32,498 bases of DNA from a bacterium CG2_30_37_16 (GTDB lineage: Bacteria; Patescibacteriota; CPR2): NCBI GenBank assembly GCA_001872945.1, contig MNYC01000019.1:1-32498 (forward strand), given 5' to 3'. Below, piece after piece: positions 29,705-32,498 of the stretch (position 1 is the stretch's first letter; each line of letters begins with the position of its first letter). Below the pieces are notes generated by a model. That model searched no databases, was not told the origin of the DNA, and worked only from the letters and a program-made list of their open reading frames with translations. The position numbers were made by a program, and so were the translations under genes.

Positions 29705-29713
29705 ATTATAGCA
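29705..29713 (-). promoter_or_regulatory. Leaderless extended -10 promoter of the FtsB-like gene
   Basis: TGCTATAAT on the minus strand, 6 nt before the ATG at 29698. Confidence 0.65.
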
Positions 29714-29802
29714 GAATTCAAAAAATATTTACTTTTTTAGTTTTTTCTTGTTATATTAACCACAAGCAGTTTGATCCTTAACAAAACAGGGGGTGGAAAA
29801 AT

Positions 29803-30525
29803 TTGGCCGACATATCATATGGCTATGTAGCGGATTGTGACGAAAACCAGCACCATCATGGACTTAAAGAAAGTGATCGCGAGACCCAGCTAGAAAAAGA
29901 CAGGGCTGATGAAAATGCCATAATTAAAAAAATTATAGTAATAGTTGATAATGAACCAGTGATATATCTTGAAATACCTGAACCAATAACATTATATAGA
30001 ATTCATCGCAGTCTTGTTTTAATAGTGTGCGGGGAAAGACATTTAAATTACCATCATTTTTTCGATAATGAAAATAAGTGTATAAAAAAGAAAACCTGTA
30101 TTGGACATTGTAAATATTCGAAAATATGTTGGGCTTGGGAAATTAAACCTTACATTAGGAAAATGCGAAAAGAAGGTAAAGAAATTAAACTCAAAAAGCC
30201 GATTCTGGCCAATCCAATTCCGCACCTATGGGAGCTAGACCACCTTGATATTGACGCTATCAAGGCGCTATTACTTGAGACGGGGAAAAAGTTTAAGAAA
30301 CACGATATAAAAATTGGCCCAATCCATCCGATAATCCGGCCACGAGAGCTTAAAAGCAACCCTGTTATACCACAATATCTAGTTCTAGAAACTTATGTAA
30401 AAAGCATCAATAAATCTGATGTTGTGATAATGACCGATTCTATAGAAATAGATGTCCACGAATTTCTTGGCATACCCCCCAAAAAAGAAAAGACCAAGAG
30501 AGGAAGACGCGCAAGAAATAACTAA
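29803..30525 (+). CDS. Hypothetical cysteine-cluster protein, 240 aa
   Basis: I do not recognise the family. The start is TTG behind GGGGGTGG at a normal distance. The N-terminus is acidic with a triple histidine (NQHHHG). The middle has beta-like segments (IVIVDNEPVIYLEIPEPITL) and a histidine pair (YHHFF) directly before a compact cysteine cluster with spacing C-x5-C-x3-C-x5-C (KCIKKKTCIGHCKYSKICW, about residues 92-110). That could bind zinc or an iron-sulfur cluster. The second half is basic and ends in KKEKTKRGRRARNN, a tail suited to nucleic-acid binding. No membrane helix is present. TATATT with TG upstream near 29751-29756 may be its -10. It has its own terminator. Confidence 0.65.
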   Translation: MADISYGYVADCDENQHHHGLKESDRETQLEKDRADENAIIKKIIVIVDNEPVIYLEIPEPITLYRIHRSLVLIVCGERHLNYHHFFDNENKCIKKKTCIGHCKYSKICWAWEIKPYIRKMRKEGKEIKLKKPILANPIPHLWELDHLDIDAIKALLLETGKKFKKHDIKIGPIHPIIRPRELKSNPVIPQYLVLETYVKSINKSDVVIMTDSIEIDVHEFLGIPPKKEKTKRGRRARNN

Positions 30526-30534
30526 TATTTGCCA

Positions 30535-30570
30535 AGAGTGAATTGCAAATTGCACTTCACTCTTTTTTTA
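30535..30570 (+). terminator. Terminator of the cysteine-cluster gene
   Basis: AGAGTGAA (30535-30542) pairs with TTCACTCT (30556-30563), with TTGC/GCAA-type pairing inside, followed by seven T residues. Confidence 0.85.
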
Positions 30571-30590
30571 TGCCCATATTACATTTTAAA

Positions 30591-30622
30591 TAAAAAAGCC
30601 GGCATTTTTTATTTGCCGGCTT
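30591..30622 (-). terminator. Terminator of the 187-aa membrane protein gene
   Basis: AGCCGGCA (30597-30604) pairs with TGCCGGCT (30614-30621), and a run of T follows on the minus strand. It sits 5 bp from the stop codon at 30627, so the stem may start within the ribosome footprint. Confidence 0.85.
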
Positions 30623-30626
30623 CTAT

Positions 30627-31190
30627 TTATTGAGTTGCATTAGTTTTCGGATATTGCCTTAACAATTTATAATATTCAGGCAGCATATCTTCCGGCGCCG
30701 GATATGCCCAAAACCATTGCAGGGAATGGAAACGATAATATCTTTTATGCATAATCGGATCCGAAAACATAAAGATGTTATCATACCAACTGTAATCATC
30801 GCTCCGTCTAAAATAATAACCATTTTGTCCTTCTCTTACAAACACCGGATCAGCGATGTAATAAATGAAATAATAGGAACCATCCCGGCACTTCATTTGA
30901 AAACTACAGCTTCTGGTAAGCGCATTTCCGAATTCGTCTCTTATTGGCAAGCCATTCTCATCTTTATTAAGCCTTAAATCGGTTCCAATCAATTTGTAAT
31001 CCTGCAGTTCTTTTTTAACAAAAGGTATTGGTCCCAGCATTTCTCGATTATGAAAATAGGGTTTAAAATAAATGACGCAAGCAAGAGCAACTATGATGAC
31101 AAAGGGCAGAATTAACTTTTTTGTATCAAATTTTTTTAATTTATAATTGGATAGCTCCCGACTTTCGGCAGTGTTTTCACCGTCTTTCAT
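30627..31190 (-). CDS. Hypothetical single-pass membrane protein, 187 aa
   Basis: The start is the ATG at 31190, behind AAGGAGGGG with an 8-nt gap; the frame is open 20 codons further but without support. The cytoplasmic tail (about 1-26) is charged, one helix follows (about 27-43, LILPFVIIVALACVIYF), and the remainder is external. Notable parts are RSCSFQMKCRDGSYYFIYYI, a tyrosine-rich stretch (GYYFRRSDDYSWYDN) and an aromatic C-terminus (HSLQWFWAYPAPEDM). Two cysteines eight residues apart or less may pair. The segment 'C-x-DG-x-x-x-F-Y-x-I' is vaguely echoed in the next gene (RCNDGAVKIFYFI), so the two may be distant paralogues. No function is assigned. Confidence 0.65.
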   Translation of the reverse strand: MKDGENTAESRELSNYKLKKFDTKKLILPFVIIVALACVIYFKPYFHNREMLGPIPFVKKELQDYKLIGTDLRLNKDENGLPIRDEFGNALTRSCSFQMKCRDGSYYFIYYIADPVFVREGQNGYYFRRSDDYSWYDNIFMFSDPIMHKRYYRFHSLQWFWAYPAPEDMLPEYYKLLRQYPKTNATQ

Positions 31191-31292
31191 CACCAACCCC
31201 TCCTTTTTTAAGGTTCCAACCAAACATATTTGACTAAATACTACCACCATGAATTGTATTTAACAATCGATTGATAAAACCAGCAAAAGATA

Positions 31293-31321
31293 TAAAAAAA
31301 GCCGCTTTTTAAATAAGCGGC
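31293..31321 (-). terminator. Terminator of the 101-aa gene
   Basis: GCCGCTT (31301-31307) pairs with AAGCGGC (31315-31321). Seven T residues follow on the minus strand. It lies 15 bp beyond the stop codon. Confidence 0.85.
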
Positions 31322-31335
31322 GAAAATCATTATTT

Positions 31336-31641
31336 TTACTTGTTATTATTCTTTTTCGGATCAATATAATTTCCATTTTTTTTTATGCGCTGATAATGGC
31401 CGATTACCTTTCCTTCCTCTTTTGCTGCTTTTAAGGGATCATCAAGCATAAAGAAAGCTCCCTTGTATCCGTCAATAAAATAAAATATTTTTACCGCCCC
31501 ATCATTACATCTTGCTTCTGCATATTCGGTGTCACGGAAATAATTTCTCTCAATTATATTCTGTTTCCCTAGAGTTTTTTCGACAATATCCATTCTTTTT
31601 ATGGTTGTGTAGTAGTTTCGGACAAATGTCTTTGTTGCCAC
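31336..31641 (-). CDS. Hypothetical protein, 101 aa, probably with a damaged 5' end
   Basis: The open frame begins at a GTG with no ribosome site. A strong site (AAAAAAGGAGTGAGGGG, about 31702-31717) lies 60 bp further up and points to a TTG at 31700 in another frame (LKLMNI...). Between them, a third frame encodes IFTLLMVMILTAGCGNKD, which looks like a lipoprotein signal peptide with its cysteine. Two single-base shifts would join the three pieces into one secreted lipoprotein of about 120 residues. The visible body contains RNYFRDTEYAEARCNDGAVK, IFYFIDGYKGAFF and a basic tail. Terminator and upstream -10 (TGCTAGAAT) are intact. Either the gene is a young pseudogene, or the sequence has errors, or translation starts at the GTG. 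Confidence 0.5.
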   Translation of the reverse strand: MATKTFVRNYYTTIKRMDIVEKTLGKQNIIERNYFRDTEYAEARCNDGAVKIFYFIDGYKGAFFMLDDPLKAAKEEGKVIGHYQRIKKNGNYIDPKKNNNK

Positions 31642-31759
31642 ACCCAGCCGTTAAGATCATAACCATCAACAGAGTAAAAATCGATATTCATTAACTTCAA
31701 TCCCCTCACTCCTTTTTTAAAGTTCGGACTTAAACTGTGCGTTTATTCTAGCACAAGAT

Positions 31760-32263
31760 ATAAAAATTGCCACATGAAGGTGATTTTGGTTAAATGCTCC
31801 GGACTCATGAAATTGTTTACTGTCTTCTGGATCCAATTTCTGTTTTTAAACTTGGCTTGCCAGTTGAAGCTTTAGCGAAAACTGGTCGCAATTACTGAAC
31901 GAAGCTCGAACCTTTTTCGAGCGAAAATCGCTCGAATGATTTGAAACCCCGCCCCAGCGTTTCCGCCCGCCGAAACTCGGCGAGCAAAGCAAAATAATTT
32001 TCTTTTCAATTCTTTAATTTTTCGCGTGACCCTTTTTCTTTTAAAAGGATTTGAAAATTGTTTCGCTTTGATGTCTTGATACCAAGACTGCGGAAACGCT
32101 TCCCACCCCACTGCGCCTACGGCGCGGAGCAGGCGGGCAAAAATTCCTTCCCCCCAACCCCATTCCTTTTCGCCCGCCTGATTGGACGGCCAGAATTTTT
32201 TGCGGGCGGACGGCAGGACCTCAAATTGGGTGGCGGGTGGGGTTAGATTCCAAAGTAATTCTA
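31760..32263. repeat. Non-coding, hairpin-rich region with higher GC than its surroundings
   Basis: No gene is supported; the two ORFs here look like repeat translations. Stems visible by eye are TCGAGCGA-AAA-TCGCTCGA (31917-31935), an overlapping alternative GCTCGAA/TTCGAGC (31904-31922), CGCCGA-AAC-TCGGCG (31968-31982), GCGCC-TAC-GGCGC (32113-32125) and CGCCCGC/GCGGGCG (32171-32208). GGATCC-type and CCCCACC runs fill the rest. I see no promoter or clear terminator. Confidence 0.5.
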
Positions 32264-32498
32264 TTACCCCCCTTTTTTTGATATAGCTTGATCAATAGTT
32301 ATTTCCGCCATGTTCATTACATATCCTCGTAAACGATCCAAACTGTCAACCACAATTATCTCTTCAAAAGATTTTACAGCTTTATCTACAGAAAGGATAC
32401 TTTCAATTTCCGGATTCTTATTTAAAATTTTATGAGCTAAAATTTTATCTAATTTTTTTACCATTTCCTCAGAATATTCCAAAAGAGGCAGAACCTTC
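32264..32498 (-). CDS. C-terminal part of a hypothetical protein (cut by window edge)
   Basis: The frame is open to the window edge (KVLPLLEYSEEMVKKLDKIL at the visible start), so the beginning is probably outside; a TTG at 32482 is the first start-like codon inside. The visible 77 or so residues are charged and mostly helical (PEIESILSVDKAVKSFEEII, then VDSLDRLRGYVMNMAEITID) and end SKKGG. There is no membrane segment or cysteine. I do not recognise it. The stop is followed by a pyrimidine-poor stretch without a clear terminator. Confidence 0.5.
   Translation of the reverse strand, partial: KVLPLLEYSEEMVKKLDKILAHKILNKNPEIESILSVDKAVKSFEEIIVVDSLDRLRGYVMNMAEITIDQAISKKGG

Noticed and set aside
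31872-32246. Two ORFs in the GC-rich hairpin region
   Set aside because: Both follow repeat sequence, have no starts with ribosome sites, and resemble no protein.

Overview
The window reads as a chromosomal piece of an AT-rich member of the Candidate Phyla Radiation (Patescibacteria). This is an inference from content: compact single-copy housekeeping genes (lepA, ftsH, murJ, uppP, ndk), a DUF2298 multi-membrane protein, a reduced type IV pilus operon, an extended NDK, many small orphan membrane proteins, and intergenic gaps full of short palindromic repeats. The standard code fits throughout, since TGA acts as a stop. I cannot assign a class.

Layout. Positions 1-560 hold the start of a transposase gene and a promoter-to-terminator unit that looks like a stand-alone structured RNA. 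Positions 558-3042 carry a PIG-V-like glycosyltransferase, two orphan small proteins, a DUF2103-like protein and copies of an 86-bp palindromic repeat. Positions 3438-7572 carry a U32 peptidase-family protein, a membrane-anchored parvulin-type foldase, a PH-domain membrane protein, an HD-domain protein and tRNA-Arg(CCU). Positions 7753-13131 carry ndk and a minus-strand run of DUF2298 protein, uppP, DedA and M16 peptidase. Next come a frameshifted pilin gene, lepA, and murJ, with a divergent orphan gene beyond murJ. Positions 18590-24191 are a plus-strand pilus operon: pilN, pilO, a small PilP-like protein, pilC, then four prepilin-like genes in the order FimU/GspH, PilV, PilW, PilX. It converges on ftsH. 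The right end has an AbiEii-type toxin with a small overlapping partner, tRNA-Met, an M23 peptidase, tRNA-fMet beside a GIY-YIG remnant and a duplicated tRNA 5' fragment, an FtsB/DivIC-like protein and several orphans.

How the genes fit together. Envelope biogenesis dominates: lipid carrier recycling (UppP next to DedA), lipid II flipping (MurJ), division (FtsB-like), wall hydrolysis (M23), protein folding and quality control (parvulin, FtsH), and pili. The most striking gene is the PilW-position minor pilin, which contains a complete von Willebrand A domain with an intact metal site. In pseudomonads the VWA domain of the same gene cluster sits on the separate tip protein PilY1; here it seems to be built into the pilin.

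A second theme is transcription and translation layout. At least seven genes have a -10 hexamer exactly 6 nt before the start codon and no Shine-Dalgarno sequence, which predicts leaderless mRNAs. Other genes (ndk, ftsH, the foldase, the orphans at 17927 and 29803) have strong Shine-Dalgarno sequences, so two initiation modes appear to coexist.
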